DNA of 64,000 nt from Paraspadella gotoi (GCA_051294375.1 CM119263.1:78943-142942); one strand, 5' to 3'. Shown: positions 1 through 12,747, numbered from the stretch's first letter. Numbers and translations are program-made. Notes: generated by a model from the sequence alone, not told the origin.

Positions 1-451
1 CGTGTAAGGAAAAATAAGTAGGTATAAATATCAAATTAAATAACAGACTACTTTAAAAAAGCTTTCGTAGATACCGGATACTGCAAAGTATTAAATTGAA
101 ATATAACGCAATTCAAGTAAATAATTTTGGAATAATTTTGATATAATCGTGTGGCTCTTGGCTTTTTGCAATTTACAACTAAAAACCGAAGGTCGAGCTG
201 AATAAATGAGAGAGAGAAGAGCAGAGAGACGAGGAGAGAGAGAGAGAGAGAGAAGAGAGAGAGGAGAGAGACGGATTAAATTGGGACGAAGCATCATAAA
301 ACGTATTTTTTAAAAGAAGAAGATTTTTCTTTAAAATAACCACAGAGCGGAACATTGGCATAAGCATTGGGAAAATCAGGATGAGAGAGAAGAGGGGGGG
401 AGAGAAGAGAAGAAGAGAGAGATGAGAGATTGAGAGAGAGAGAGAGAGAAA

Positions 452-500
<49 letters not shown>

Positions 501-2033
501 CTGCAAACAAAAGATCACTCAGTTCGTGTCCTTTTGCAACAACAGCAGGGAAGCCTCCAGTAATTGTCAACCTTCATTTTCTTTCCAAACTTTTTTTTGA
601 GCATGATGACGAGAAAGAGCAGAATTAGGAGACCCATATTTTGGTTTGACGCCGAGAGGGCGTTCCCTCGCATGGAAGATATTTCCCTAGAATTCGTTTC
701 GATGTTTTATTGTTTTATTTGAAGAGTAGACGACTTTTGGCTGCTCAGTTGAACTTGGCTTAATGTCTTGGTTTTCTTTGAGCGGTTAAAAGTAGCACAA
801 ATAGTTTTTTGTTAGTTTTATTCAGCTTCGGTCGTTATGCGTGACTTTTATTGGAGCGTTCTTGGCTCGGCTAAATTGGAATCAGATTTTCAAGTTCCTC
901 TGTCGATCGTTTCTCGGTTCTATTTCTTGTCTCGAACTCAGAAGAGGGAAATCAGGTCGTGAGAGAGTCAGTGAACATTTAGAGAGAGGCCAGATTTAAT
1001 ACTTCATTCTTATAGTTATAGACTTTAATGATAATGGGAATTTGGTCACTTTGCACTCAAATTCGTCTTCGAGATCCGGATCCACGTTAAATCAAGTCTA
1101 TTCATAAATGTCCCAAGACGAGTCTATATTAAGGTTCGAGTTCAGCTCCTCTCTCTCTCTCTCTCTTTTCACGGCAGCGGAAAAGATTCTCTCGTTCGAG
1201 TGACATTTTGACGATTGTCAGCCGGAGACTCGGAGCTATTGCTGACCGTTGGACAAAGAATGAAGGAATTCTGTTATCAGAAGATGCAATGCTAAAAACT
1301 GATTACGATTTCCAATCGTGTTAACGCAGTAAAAATACGAAGCGAGAACAGTTTATGTCACTAAACTGAGTCACTCAACAGAGTGTGAAAGTTTGTGATA
1401 ATGATGAGTCTCCGACAAGTGGCGAGGTCAACATTGTCACAAGAAGTAAGATTGTACGGCACCAGAAAATATAGGCGACGTCACTGGCGAGATAAAAAAT
1501 CCGTAATACTTGTGTTTGGCTCATAAGTGAGACCGCGCGTGAAAAAGGTCGCTCGGTTGAGACGAGTCAGTGGACAGTTGGCCTAGAAAGAGTTTCGGCT
1601 TCGCAGCGAAAGGAAATGAATTAAACGTCAAAAACGAGTCGTATTCGTCGTTGTATGTAAATTTAAAGTCGAAAGCAATGGTCTGGCAAAAAGTAAATAC
1701 TGTGACGGCCCATAGTCGAGAAACATATGCGTCGTCGTCGTTGCCGTCGTCGTCGTCCTCGTCGTCGTCGTGGTCGTCGTCGTCGTTCCCGCGTCACAAA
1801 ACGCGCGACGTGTTCGTTTGTTTTGGCGATTTTGACGCCCACTCCATCTCTCCGCGGTCCCAGCCGGAGGCGCTGATGAATGGGGCGGAAACAAAAGTGA
1901 ATCGCGATTCTGAAGGGAAAAAAAAGCAAAAATAAAAACAAAAATAAAAAAAAATAGGAAAATAAAAAAATGGTCGCCAAATTCATCACGAGAAATTCGC
2001 GACGGGAAAAATAACGAGTGAGCAGAGAGAGAC

Positions 2034-2081
<48 letters not shown>

Positions 2082-2168
2082 ACTGCGCATTTCATTTCAA
2101 AACGATCATAACAAAAAAAAAAAATCTTAAAAGCATAAAGATCGAGCCGCTTTCGATAGTAACAAATA
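1..2168. other. AT-rich DNA with (GA)n and (GTC)n tracts, no gene seen
   Basis: Contains GA-rich tracts at 208-270, 382-497 and 2,023-2,078, a short CT tract at 1,148-1,168, and an imperfect GTC/GTCGTC trinucleotide tract at 1,730-1,786. Open frames across these tracts are Ser/Leu, Arg/Glu or Thr/Arg low-complexity translations and are not credible proteins. The rest (500-1,560) shows no recognisable coding or RNA signal. Confidence 0.6.
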
Positions 2169-2394
2169 TTGATGCGATAATAACCAAATATTGATCGATG
2201 ATAACCAAATATTGACCGCGATGATAACCATAATTGGATGCGATGATAACAAAATGACTGATGTGATGAATAATCAAATGATTGATGCGATGATAGTTCA
2301 TTACTTGATATGATGATAATCATTACATGAAATACGATGATAGTCATTCATTGATGCGATTGATAGTGATTCATCTGACGCGCTGATCATTCAT
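2169..2394. repeat. 22-bp minisatellite, about 10 degenerate copies
   Basis: A unit of roughly TTGATGCGATGATAACCAAA is repeated about ten times with a 21-25 base period and substitutions in each copy. The period is not a multiple of three and the copies vary in length, so it is non-coding tandem DNA. Confidence 0.7.
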
Positions 2395-2424
2395 CGTAAA
2401 AAAACAAACAAATCGTGTATGAGT

Positions 2425-2425
2425 G

Positions 2426-2459
<34 letters not shown>

Positions 2460-2671
2460 CTGGACAGTATTTCCCGCCAACGAAACGCATATTAGGTCTC
2501 TCTCGTTTATATAAAGAATAATCAGAATTTTAGAAAAAATCCACGAAAATCTCGGATGTAAAATTTGTGATTTTGTATTGGAGAAAAAAGCGCGGAATAA
2601 ATGGGATAATAAAGGTTTTAAGAAGGAAAAAAAGAGAGAGGAGAGAGAGAGAGGGAGAGAGAGAGCAGAAG

Positions 2672-2704
<33 letters not shown>

Positions 2705-3076
2705 GAGGGAGGGAGAGTGAGAAGAGAGAGAGAGAGAGTTTTCCCACCAACGAGACCGCCATTAATAGGTCCACCTCGTTTATATCGGTTATCCGTTGCC
2801 CTCGCAACGGCGTCTGAAATTGGTCTATGTTGATTTTTTTTTATAGCACGTAACGCGTTATGGTCAAATGTTCCTCGAACATTGTTTACTTGTTGCTCCG
2901 CACGACCACCGAAATCTAGGTTAAGTAAGTTATGTATTTTGGGAATTTTGTATTGGGATAAAATAATAAATGGCGATATAAAAGTTTTTAAGAAGGAAAA
3001 AATCCCACGAAAAATCTCGGATAAATGGCGAATAAAAAGCTTTTTTGAAAGGAAAAAAAAGAGAGAGAAAGAGAGA

Positions 3077-3118
<42 letters not shown>

Positions 3119-3565
3119 AAGAGGAGATAGAGAAAGAAAAAGTGTTCTTTTTTTAGGAGAACCAGACGAGGTCAAATTTAATATTCTATATTTAATTAAT
3201 TTATTAATAGTTATCACCAACTCAAATAATTATTATTTAAAAAAAAGTTAAAAATGATTAAATATATATCACTAAAAATATTATAAATTTAATAAAGTAC
3301 AAATTATCAGAATAACAAAAAAAGTAATGTTTAATTTGACTAATCTCTCTTATCAACTCCTATTTAGATATAATTTGCCAAATAGTGGCCAACCGTCAAA
3401 GTTGCAATAATAATAAAAACAAATTTTTTTTTATAATGTAATGCATGCAATTAATATTATTCGGCGAAAGTAGCTGCATATATAATAAGGTCAATTAGCT
3501 GATTTATATGTGATAATGCATACATATATAAGTTTATCTTTCATTTTTTTTTAAAATAATAAGAG

Positions 3566-3599
<34 letters not shown>

Positions 3600-3740
3600 A
3601 AGAAAGAAAAAGAAAAACAATTTCTTTCCAATTATATCTCAGATAATAAATTTTGGGATTGTATTGAAAAAAAAGCGCGGAATTAAATGGCATAATAAAA
3701 AGTTTGAGAAGGAAAAAAATAATCAGAATTTTTCAAAAAA
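2425..3740. repeat. Composite of (GA)n tracts and a repeated AT-rich module
   Basis: An AT-rich module of about 90 bases (containing GCGCGGAATAAATGG and AAGAAGGAAAAAA) recurs at about 2,530-2,640, 2,930-3,060 and 3,640-3,735, each time beside a (GA)n tract. A second short module (CCAACGA then TCGTTTATAT) recurs at 2,474-2,512 and 2,743-2,788. The alternation suggests a locally duplicated repeat cluster seeded on (GA)n DNA. Open frames here are Arg/Glu low complexity. Confidence 0.6.
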
Positions 3741-4649
3741 ACGAACGATCGTACAGAGTAAGAGAGACAGAAAAGACAGAAAGAGAGAGAGAGAGACAGA
3801 AAGAGAAAAAGAAGGAACAAAAGAGACAGAAAGAAGAGAAAGCTGGAAGCCAGCTGAACAGTCACTTTTTGCAGAACCTGAACTCGTCTTTTTTAAGGTT
3901 CAGAAAAAGCAGCAACTGACAATATAGGAAGAAAATCTATATATAATTTAAAGAAATAAAAGAAAGGCAAAAAAATAATGTTAACAATTGTTTACAATTG
4001 GAAATTTTTCCAACTTTCTTTCAATCGCAGCTTTTGTAAAAGATTTAATTTATATTTGTATAAAATTAGAATATAGCTTCTCATTGAAAAAAATCCCTTT
4101 GAGTCCCATTTTATTAAAAATTAAACAAATTTTTTTGGAATTTCATCCTTCAATATTAATATACTGCATATTATGTAAATTAGATCAAAAGCATTTTATA
4201 TACTAATTTAGAATATATATGGAGTATCTTTATCTCATTTGCATATGTGCAGTAAATCATAATGAAAGTGAAAATTCAAACAAAAAATACTAAATCCAAA
4301 TTAATAGAAAATATCAACAGCTATTTCAAGATGAAAAGCCATATCTAAATTTTACTTACTATGATCGCAACACTTGAGAGGAGAGCGTTATCATAATCAT
4401 AATAATTTTTATTTAAAAAAAAACGTTAAGTCACAGCCAAACCTATTAAAGCGTAGTAGTTTTTATATATGAAAACCAGCGTGACGGACGACGAGACGAC
4501 GACGAGCGAACGACTACGTCACAAAGAAGCAACCCTAAAACATTATAGAGCTTCGCCGGGTCAAGGCTCGATAAAAAAACTCAAAAATTATTGTAGAAGA
4601 AGTAAACGAATTGGACTGACAATTCGTCATTAGAGTAGAGTCAGCGAAT
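3741..4649. other. AT-rich DNA, no supported feature
   Basis: Low-GC sequence with scattered short A and T runs. A 72-codon AT-rich frame at 3,988-4,206 has only the Ile/Leu/Lys composition expected of AT-rich DNA and no recognisable motif. A GAC/ACG-rich patch at 4,490-4,520 is the only other structure visible. Confidence 0.5.
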
Positions 4650-4839
4650 TTCCTGGTTTGTGAGAAAATCGACGAGACAAATTTAAAAATTCATTTATCA
4701 TGGCAATAATATAGATGGATAATAAATTTTGACAGATATCTCATAAAGATAAACGTGCCCACACCTTTGTCACGCAGATATTTTATCGAAGTCATCGAGA
4801 TCAAGCGGTTCAAGAAGGCATTTTTACCCAACGGCAACC

Positions 4840-5712
4840 TTTTACCGGGAGCAACCTCTGTAATCTTTTCTTGCACCTGTCTTTTCTGTTTTTCTGCCCT
4901 GTTTCGGAGCATCCCTAGATCCTTTCTTCACCTGTCTTTTCTTTCTTTCTTGCACCTGTTTTTCCGGAGGCACAGCCCTAAATCGTTTTCTTGCATCACG
5001 CTTCCCTTTCCTTGTCTTTTCATTGCCACCTGTTTTGGAGCGCCCTAACATCTTTTCTTCACCTGTCCTTTTTGCTTCTGCATCTGTTTCCGGAGCAGAC
5101 CCTAGAATCTTTTCTTGCACCTGTCCTTTTTCTTGTCTGTTTTCTGCACACAGCTTCTTCTTTGGAGCAGCCCGTAGGAAATCCTTTCGTCCTGCACCTG
5201 CTTTGTCTTAGTGTCTTTTTCTGTATGACTACTCTGTTTTCTCGCGAGACAAGCCATAGTATATCTTCTCTTGCCACCTGTCTTTCTTGTCTTCTCTGCA
5301 CCTGTTTTGGAAGCAGCCACTAAAGTCGCTTTGTCTTGCAACACTCTTTGATGCTTTTCTTGCACGCTAGTTTTTGGAGCACCCTAGAAATCTCATTTCC
5401 TTGCAGCCTGTCTCTCTCCTCGTCTTTTTCTTTGCACTGTGTCTTCGGAGCAACCCCTAGAATCCTTTCTTGCACGCTGTATTTTCTTGAAGCCTGTTTT
5501 TCGGAGCAGCCCTAGAATCTTTTTCTTGCACGCTGCTTTCCTTGTCCTTTTCTGTGCACCTTGTTTTCGTGCAGCCCAGAATCTTTCTTGCACCTGTCTT
5601 TTTCTTGCACTCTGTTTCGGGGTCAGCCTAGAATCTTTCTTGCACCGTGTTTCCTCACCATGTTTTCGACCCGGGAGCAAACCCTAGAATCTTTTCTTGC
5701 ACCTTCTCTCGC
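4840..5712. repeat. 62-bp minisatellite, noisy copy (about 14 units)
   Basis: Imperfect units sharing TTGCACCTGT, GGAGCA and CCTAGAATC, the same unit as the clean array at 7,454-7,858. The many small indels scramble the period. Lys/Arg/Gln-rich open frames on the minus strand are translations of this array. A 62-base unit cannot keep one reading frame, so they are not genes. Confidence 0.75.
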
Positions 5713-5999
5713 ATCTGAATGAGGAAACCTAATTCGAATGGTCAAAAACAGAGAAGGAACTGAATTAAGATTTGATCGATAAGATGAATGATGACAATCA
5801 CGGGGCATTTATTTCCTCTGTTAAAAGGGAGAAGGTTAATGGAATCACTTGACTAAAAATCTCTTTTCAAATGCAAAGCAGAAAACCGTTGAAAAAGAAA
5901 TAAACATAGATAAGTAAATTTGAAAGTAAAATCAATATTGGAGCTGGAAAAGAAAAAGAAATCATCTGAAAATGTCATGCAGCCCAATGCGAAGAGCGG

Positions 6000-6097
6000 A
6001 CGGCAGTAGCGGTTGCGGGGTTGCCGTGGCAGCGGGGGTGGCAGCGCGGCGAACGGTACGGCGGCTAGCAGGCGGCGGAGGTGGTCAGCGGGAGTGA

Positions 6098-6129
<32 letters not shown>

Positions 6130-6145
6130 GCGGCGGAGGCGGAAG
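6000..6145. repeat. Imperfect GGC/GCG trinucleotide tract
   Basis: GGC and GCG triplets with interruptions, translating as Gly/Ala/Ser/Arg runs. The duplicate at 8,140-8,262 holds the same tract with a different reading frame because of single-base indels, so no conserved protein is supported. Confidence 0.6.
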
Positions 6146-6253
6146 CTGAAAGTCGTCACCAATGTCCTGAGAATCATTTTAGATTAAAAGAAATTCATCA
6201 GGTGAATGACGATCGAATGATAAGATATGCAAAGAGAGAGAAAAGAAGAGAGA

Positions 6254-6299
<46 letters not shown>

Positions 6300-6965
6300 G
6301 AGAGAGACCAACGACCAACCAGGATCGTTTTATATTCTTCGTCAGAGAAAAAAACGTAGAATGAAAGACGTGAAGAGATAAAGAGAGATTTTCAGATTCT
6401 GTATTGATGATTTTCTGAATGGTTCGGGAAATATCTCTTATTTGAGTATTACGGGGTTTAATCCAATTACCTCGTCTTTAAAAACCCCTGACTAAAAATA
6501 TGTAACAGAAATTTTAAGAGAAAAAATAACATTTGCATTTATTTCTATTTTATTTTATATGTTGTCAGCTCGTTTTTTTGGATTGGTAATTAAAAAGTAA
6601 AGGTTTCTTTCAGCTCATATTATTTATAATTTCGTGTATTAAAATTTTGTTTTAATTTTACGAGAAGTCCATCGGTTGTCCATTTTTTTAATTATAGTTT
6701 AGCCCCATTACGTTCTGCTAATCGAATTTATTAACACCTCATTGAAAACCGTTGAGCATAACCGCTAGATTTCCTTTCAGCTTGATTTCTTCGTGACTTC
6801 TCCTTTAGTTTTCTCTTTAATCATGGTTTTTTAAACTTTAATCATGGATGCCCGTTAAAATCGCTAACAATCCTTCTTTAAAGTAGACATAACAAAATTA
6901 ACATTTTCAATTATAATTAAAAATTACCGTTAATCCTGTGCGAGAAGAAAAAATAGAAAAATTGG

Positions 6966-7281
6966 NNNNNNNNNNNNNNNNNNNNNNNNNNNNNNNNNNN
7001 NNNNNNNNNNNNNNNNNNNNNNNNNNNNNNNNNNNNNNNNNNNNNNNNNNNNNNNNNNNNNNNNNNNNNNNNNNNNNNNNNNNNNNNNNNNNNNNNNNNN
7101 NNNNNNNNNNNNNNNNNNNNNNNNNNNNNNNNNNNNNNNNNNNNNNNNNNNNNNNNNNNNNNNNNNNNNNNNNNNNNNNNNNNNNNNNNNNNNNNNNNNN
7201 NNNNNNNNNNNNNNNNNNNNNNNNNNNNNNNNNNNNNNNNNNNNNNNNNNNNNNNNNNNNNNNNNNNNNNNNNNNNNNNNN
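6966..7281. other. Assembly gap, 316 N
   Basis: Run of 316 N. The two sides are copies of each other: the left side ends with the last bases of duplicate D and the right side starts with its first bases. This is the pattern expected when two overlapping or allelic contigs were scaffolded end to end. Confidence 0.97.
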
Positions 7282-8339
7282 TCTCTGGTTTGTGAGAAAT
7301 CGACTGAGACGAATTTAAAAAATCAGTTATTCATGGCAAATATAGATGGAAATAAATTTGACAGATACTCATAAAGAAAACGTCCCACACCTTTTCACGC
7401 GATATTTTTATCGAAGTCACGAATTCAAGGTTAAGAATGGCATTTTTACCACTGCACCTGTTTCCGGAGCAACCCTTGAATCTTTTCTTGCACCTGTCTT
7501 TTCTTGTCTTTTCTTGCACCTGTTTCCGGAGCAACCCTAGAATCCTTTCTTGCACCTGTCTTTTGTTGTCTTTTCTTGCACCTGTTTCCGGAGCAGCCCT
7601 AGAATCCTTTCTTGCACCTGTCTTTTCTTGTCTTTTCTTGCACCTGTTTTCGGAGCAGCCCTAGAATCTTTTCTTGCACCTGTCTTTTCTTGTCTTTTCT
7701 TGCACCTGTTTTCGGAGCAGCCCTAGAATCTTTTCTTGCACCTGTCTTTTCTTGTCTTTTCTTGCACCTGTTTTCGGAGCAGCCCTAGAATCCTTTCTTG
7801 CACCTGTCTTTTCCTGCACCTGTTTTCGGAGCAACCCTAGAATCTTTTCTTGCACCTTCTCTCGCATCTGATGAGGAAAACCTAATTCGATGTCAAAACA
7901 TTGAAGGAACTGATTAAGATTGATGATGATAGATGATGATGACAATCACGATTATTTCCTTAAAAGGGAGAAGTTAATGGAATCACTTTGACTCAGAAAT
8001 CTCTTTCAAATGCAAAGCAGAACCGTTTGAAAAAGAAATAAACATAGATAAGAAATGTTAAAGTAAAATCAATATTGGAGCTGAAAAAGAAAAAGAAATC
8101 ATCTGAAAATGTCATGCAGCCAATGCGAGAGCGACGGCAGTAGCGGTTGCGGTGGTTGCCGTGGCAGCGGGGGTGGCAGCGGCGGCGACGGTAGCGGCGG
8201 TAGCGGCGGCGGAGGTGTCAGCGGGAGTGACAGCGGCGACAGCGGCGGCGGAGGCGGAGCTGAAAGTCGTCACCAATGTCTGAGAATCATTTTAGATTAA
8301 AGAAATTCATCAGGTGAATGACCGATCGAATGGATAAAT

Positions 8340-8406
<67 letters not shown>

Positions 8407-9029
8407 AAGACCCCAGGATTCGTTTTATGATTCTTCGTCGAGAAAAAAACGTAGGAATGAAAGACGTGAAGAGATAAAGAGAGATTTTAGATTCTGTATT
8501 TGATGATTTCTGAATGGTCGGAAAAATAATTCTCTATTTGAGTATTACGGGTTTAATCCAATTACCTCGTCTTTAAAAACCCTGACTAAAAATATGTAAC
8601 CAAATTTTAAGAAGAAAAATAACATTTGCATTTTATTCTATTTTATTTTATTTTCAGCTCTTTTTTTGGATTGGTAATTAAAAAGTATGGTTTCTTTCAG
8701 CTCATTATTACTTTTATAATTGTGTATTACAAATTTTTTTTAATTTTACGAAAGTCATCGGTTCCATTTTTTCATTATAGTTTACGCCATTAGTTCTGCT
8801 AATCGAATTTATTTAAATACCTCATTGAAAACGTTGAGCATAAACGCGCTAGATTTCCTTTCAGCTTGATTTCTTCGTGACTTCTCTTTAGTTTTCTCTG
8901 TTAAATCTTTTAAATTTAATCATGGATGCCGTTAAAATGCTAACATTCTTTTTTAAGTAAATAAAAATTACATTTTCAATTATAATTAAAATTACCGTTA
9001 ATCCTGTGCGAGAAGAAAAAATAGAAAAC
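7282..9029. repeat. Direct duplicate D, copy 2
   Basis: Same sequence as 4,650-6,965 with fewer irregularities. It holds the clean 62-bp minisatellite (7,454-7,858), a GGC tract (8,140-8,262), a perfect (GA)n tract of about 60 bases (8,345-8,403) and AT-rich DNA. A 63-codon Gly/Ser-rich frame at 8,109-8,300 spans the GGC tract and is not preserved in copy 1. Confidence 0.85.
7454..7858. repeat. 62-bp minisatellite, clean array (about 6.7 units)
   Basis: Unit starts lie at 7,454, 7,516, 7,578, 7,640, 7,702 and 7,764, exactly 62 bases apart, with a final 52-base unit from 7,816. Each unit contains GCACCTGTTT, CGGAGCA and CCTAGAATC followed by two TTTTCTTG blocks. Units differ by only a few bases, which indicates recent expansion. 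Confidence 0.9.
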
Positions 9030-9572
9030 TGACTGCTTGCTGATTGCTTGCTGATTGCCTTTGAGTAGGTAACAACAACGACGACGATGAAGATACGAAC
9101 TACTTATCTTTCTGGGAAAATTACTCTTAAGTATTTTCTGGGCAGAACTGATGAGCCTCGAATGGATTGAATGCAGCGGTGGTCATTATGAAGACAGGAT
9201 GAAAGACCAGAGTTAAGAAAGAATCAATTTTGAAAATGGGTTTCGAGACTGAAGGATAGAAGAAAAGTATTTCGGGATAAAGAGAAGGAGATTAGGTTTT
9301 ACATTGTGCATGGGGAGAATACATTAGACGTGGAAGAAGGTAAAAAGATATTGTGTGCAAAAGTTAACTATGATAAAAATTTTATGAACCGTAACTAATA
9401 ATAAAAGCATAAAAGGAGTGGGAGAAAATACAAATGATTACGATAAAGCAAAAGGTTTATTTAAAATAGTGTTTGATTTTAAATGTTTGCGGTGAATTTG
9501 TGAATGATGTGTGACGATAAAGCAATCTTAAAAATTTGCTGATTAGCTATAATGTAATGAAAAAAGATAGAG

Positions 9573-9641
<69 letters not shown>

Positions 9642-10316
9642 AAAGCCATTCTAAACCAATGAGTCCCCAGTCTCCTCGCGGCCTGCATTAGCGAGAAGCG
9701 TAAAAAACTAATAACGAGTTAAAGAGAAAAAACCAAAAATAAAAAACGAGAAAGAAAAAAAGGAATAAAAAAATCAAAGAGCGAAACATGAGATCACGTG
9801 ACTGACGGCGCACGGTCAATAGTGAATTTCACTTTAGCGATGTTTTAAGTTTTTAAGTTTTGTCTTCTTAAGCTCTAATATATAAGCGATAGGATCTAAG
9901 ATTAAAGGTTGAAAGTTCGTTTTTATACCAAATGATTAATTGACAATTTTTTTTTAGTCGAGAGTCTCCGATAAGAAAGTTCTCAATAAACCTTTAAAAA
10001 TTGATGAACTCCGCTCGTTAAATCGACTCCAAAATAAACACTTCCGGCGAATATAACTGTAGGGGCAAATTTCCACAGTGGGGGATAATTTTTAGACCCA
10101 AAAATTTTCATGACTGAAAAAAAAAGGTTATTGGTGGAAATTGGACATCGTTAACGGAAAGTCGTTACTCTTCCCGCAAATCAATAATCTGTCAAGAACT
10201 TGAGACCCAAAGGTTCCATGTGAAACGAAATTAAATTCGGATTGACTGAGTGTGAAAGTGAGAAAGGGCGAGGTCAGTGAGTCGCCGTGACCTCTGCTGG
10301 ATCAAAAGGGGAAAAG
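9030..10316. other. Single-copy AT-rich DNA with a (GA)n tract
   Basis: No recognisable gene. A long (GA)n tract lies at 9,577-9,638. A GTAACAACAACGACGACGATG patch lies near 9,068. The rest is AT-rich with no conserved open frame longer than expected by chance. Confidence 0.5.
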
Positions 10317-10322
10317 GAGAGA

Positions 10323-10379
<57 letters not shown>
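10317..10379. repeat. (GA)n microsatellite
   Basis: Nearly perfect GA dinucleotide tract of about 60 bases, one of the longer uninterrupted ones in the window. Confidence 0.9.
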
Positions 10380-10380
<1 letters not shown>

Positions 10381-10663
10381 CCCTAATTAATTCAAATTAT
10401 CGATTAAGTTAAACGATTTATTTAATATAGAATATCTTAAAATTACGATTTACGGTTTCGGTCGCCCGTCAGTGTGATCGACCGCGCGCCATTTCTCCTT
10501 TCCTCTTAAACTAATTGGTATCTCCTTGCCCCGTGGCCTCCGGTTCACTATTTCACAAATGTGAGTCACAAAGACAATCCATTTGTCTCTATTGCTGAGA
10601 CCCAATATTTGCCCCGCGTTTTTTGTGCGACTGAAAAATAGTCAGTCGGTGGGAAAAAAAAGT

Positions 10664-10792
10664 TGAAGTGGGCAGTGAAAGTGGGATGTGGGGGTGAAAG
10701 AAGGTGATGTGGGTGTGAAGTGGGTGGGTGTGATGTGATGTGATATGGGTGGGTGTGATGTGGGTGTGAAAGACCTGTGAGGAAATGGGCGG
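10664..10792. repeat. GTGGGTGTGATGT minisatellite
   Basis: Degenerate tandem units built from GTGGG, GTGTGA and TGATGTG, about 5-16 bases each. The minus-strand frames across it read as His/Thr/Pro repeats in three different frames, which is the mark of a tandem repeat and not of a protein. Confidence 0.7.
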
Positions 10793-10859
10793 CAATCAAA
10801 GGAATTCATGAATCTTTGTAGCCTTTTTTTTTGAAAAAGAACTTTCAATTTCTCTCTTA

Positions 10860-10892
<33 letters not shown>

Positions 10893-10964
10893 AATTCATT
10901 TGTTACCATGACAGCAGGACCCAGCAATTCCGTGCCCCTCACATGTTTCCGTCAAAAGGCTTTT

Positions 10965-11450
10965 GGGGTCCGCCTTTTCTTTTCTTTCCTTTTTCCTCCA
11001 TTTCTTCCCCTTACTTTTCTTTCTCTATATTTTTTTACTTTCTCTTTTCCATCATCTCTTTAATACTTTTTCCTTTTTGCATTTCTTCTTTCTCTTTTCA
11101 ATCTTTCCTAACGTTTTCACTTCCATCTCTCACTCACTCTCTCACTTTCATCCTTTCCTCTCTTTCCTCCCTTTCCTCCTTTCCTCTCTTTCCTCTCTTT
11201 CCTCCTTTCTTTTCTTTTATCCTTTCCTCCCTTTCCACTCCTCTTCTCCCTTTCCTCTTTTTTCCTCTCTTTTCTCCCTTTCATCTTTTTCTCCCTTTAC
11301 TATTTTTCCTCTCTTCCTCCCATTCCACTCCTTTCCTCCATTTCCTCTTTTCTCCCCTTTCCTCTGTTTCCTCCCCTTCCTCCTTTCCTCTCCTTTCCTC
11401 CCTTTTTTCCCTTTCCTCTCTAACCTCTCTTCCTCCCTTTTTCTCCAGAC
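10965..11450. repeat. Polypyrimidine tract, about 0.5 kb
   Basis: Almost uninterrupted C and T on this strand, built from TTTCCTC and TTTCCTCC blocks. Long open frames in several frames on both strands are Phe/Ser/Leu/Pro or Lys/Arg/Glu/Gly low complexity. Such homopurine-homopyrimidine DNA can adopt triplex (H-DNA) structure. Confidence 0.85.
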
Positions 11451-11669
11451 TTCTGCCAACGATGTCCATGACGAAAATCGTCCGGTTATTTCCGATCTGA
11501 GTTTCTGGCATCAAAAGAGAAAAGAAGAAATTTCTTTTTTTTTATCTGAGATGGAAAGACAAAGTCGAACTTTGTTACTGTTGAACTGTTTGAACTGTTA
11601 GAAACCAATTGCTGTTTGAAGATTGAACGATTTCGATCTCGATGTGAGAGTGTGTGAGAGAGAGAGATT

Positions 11670-11700
<31 letters not shown>

Positions 11701-11956
11701 CGGCACATACAATCTAATCTGGGAGAAGAACCAAGCGCCTTTCTTTGTCCATGTGAAATGATGCGAATGATCCTCATGTACATTGGAGGTTGGCAACTTG
11801 AAGTATTGAAAGAGTTGATCTCTGCAATAGTATGCAGCACACATCGAATCACATAAGATCATATGGAGTTGGTCAATCTTGGCAGAGAAAAGTGGAAGAG
11901 CATTTCCCAGAGGTTAGGCCATCTTTTTGCTGTCAAACCATAAATAAGGGAGAAAG

Positions 11957-12004
<48 letters not shown>

Positions 12005-12200
12005 GCGGCGCGTTGATCGAAAAGACCGATCCTCTAAGAGTCAAGACGTTGGTCAGTTGCCAATCAAGAAGCCAATCAAGAAAAGCACATGGACGCGGGC
12101 AAGCCCAGGCAAGCCCAGGCTCCCACTTTACTTCGCTCAATCTTTTTCTCTCTCCCCCCCCTTTGGCCCGCTGTTCCCCCCCTAAAAAAGGGTCAGTTAA

Positions 12201-12250
<50 letters not shown>

Positions 12251-12255
12251 AGAGA

Positions 12256-12280
<25 letters not shown>
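11451..12280. other. Mixed DNA with (GA)n tracts, no gene seen
   Basis: (GA)n tracts lie at 11,655-11,698, 11,955-12,005 and 12,204-12,297. A short tandem pair GGCAAGCCCA lies near 12,098-12,120. No frame outside the repeats has a recognisable domain. Confidence 0.5.
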
Positions 12281-12300
<20 letters not shown>

Positions 12301-12412
12301 TCTCTCGTCGAGTCTGTTTACCAGAGGCAGAGAAGTCAAACCATTAAATGTCACTCACTCATTTTTTTTTCTCTTTCGACTAAATCTTCACTATTCAGCG
12401 CTTTATTTTTCG

Positions 12413-12439
12413 ATTATTATTATTATTATTATTATTATA

Positions 12440-12474
<35 letters not shown>

Positions 12475-12540
12475 ATTATTATTATTATCTAATTATTATA
12501 ATATATTAATTATTTTATTATTATTATTATTAATTTTATT
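12413..12540. repeat. (ATT)n microsatellite
   Basis: About 125 bases of ATT triplets with a few interruptions; matches the tract at 20,893-21,030 in the second copy. Tyr/Ile or Asn runs in open frames come from it. Confidence 0.9.
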
Positions 12541-12747
12541 AATGTGATTATTATTAATTCCGCAAGAATCACTCGACATGGTTTGACAAGAGACAACGGT
12601 AATACAATTCCCAAAAAAAATTTCGTCCTTAGCGATAAATCAAAAAACACCAATTCCATAAAACTTTTTTTTCTCGCTGTAAGAGAAAAAGCACAGATCA
12701 AAACAATCTTTATTTTTTTCTTTATAAAGAAACTATGAGTCTCTTCT

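Larger units (their letters stand above)
4650..6965. repeat. Direct duplicate D, copy 1, running into the 316-N gap
   Basis: Matches 7,282-9,029 in order and orientation from the CCTGGTTTGTGAGAAA start to the TGCGAGAAGAAAAAATAGAA end. The copy is longer mainly because its 62-bp minisatellite has about twice as many units, and it carries many single-base insertions and deletions. It ends exactly where the N run begins. Contents in order: minisatellite, AT-rich DNA, a GGC-rich patch at 6,000-6,145, a (GA)n tract at 6,235-6,307, and AT-rich DNA. Confidence 0.85.

Noticed and set aside
7454-7858. CRISPR-like array (regular 62-bp spacing)
   Set aside because: The whole 62-base unit is conserved, with no variable spacers. 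It is a minisatellite in a eukaryotic genome.
7868-7880. CTGATGA as a further hammerhead core
   Set aside because: It is followed at once by GGAAAA with no room for stem II.
9148-9175. CTGATGAGCC as a further hammerhead core
   Set aside because: No stem II loop and no GAAA box at the right place.
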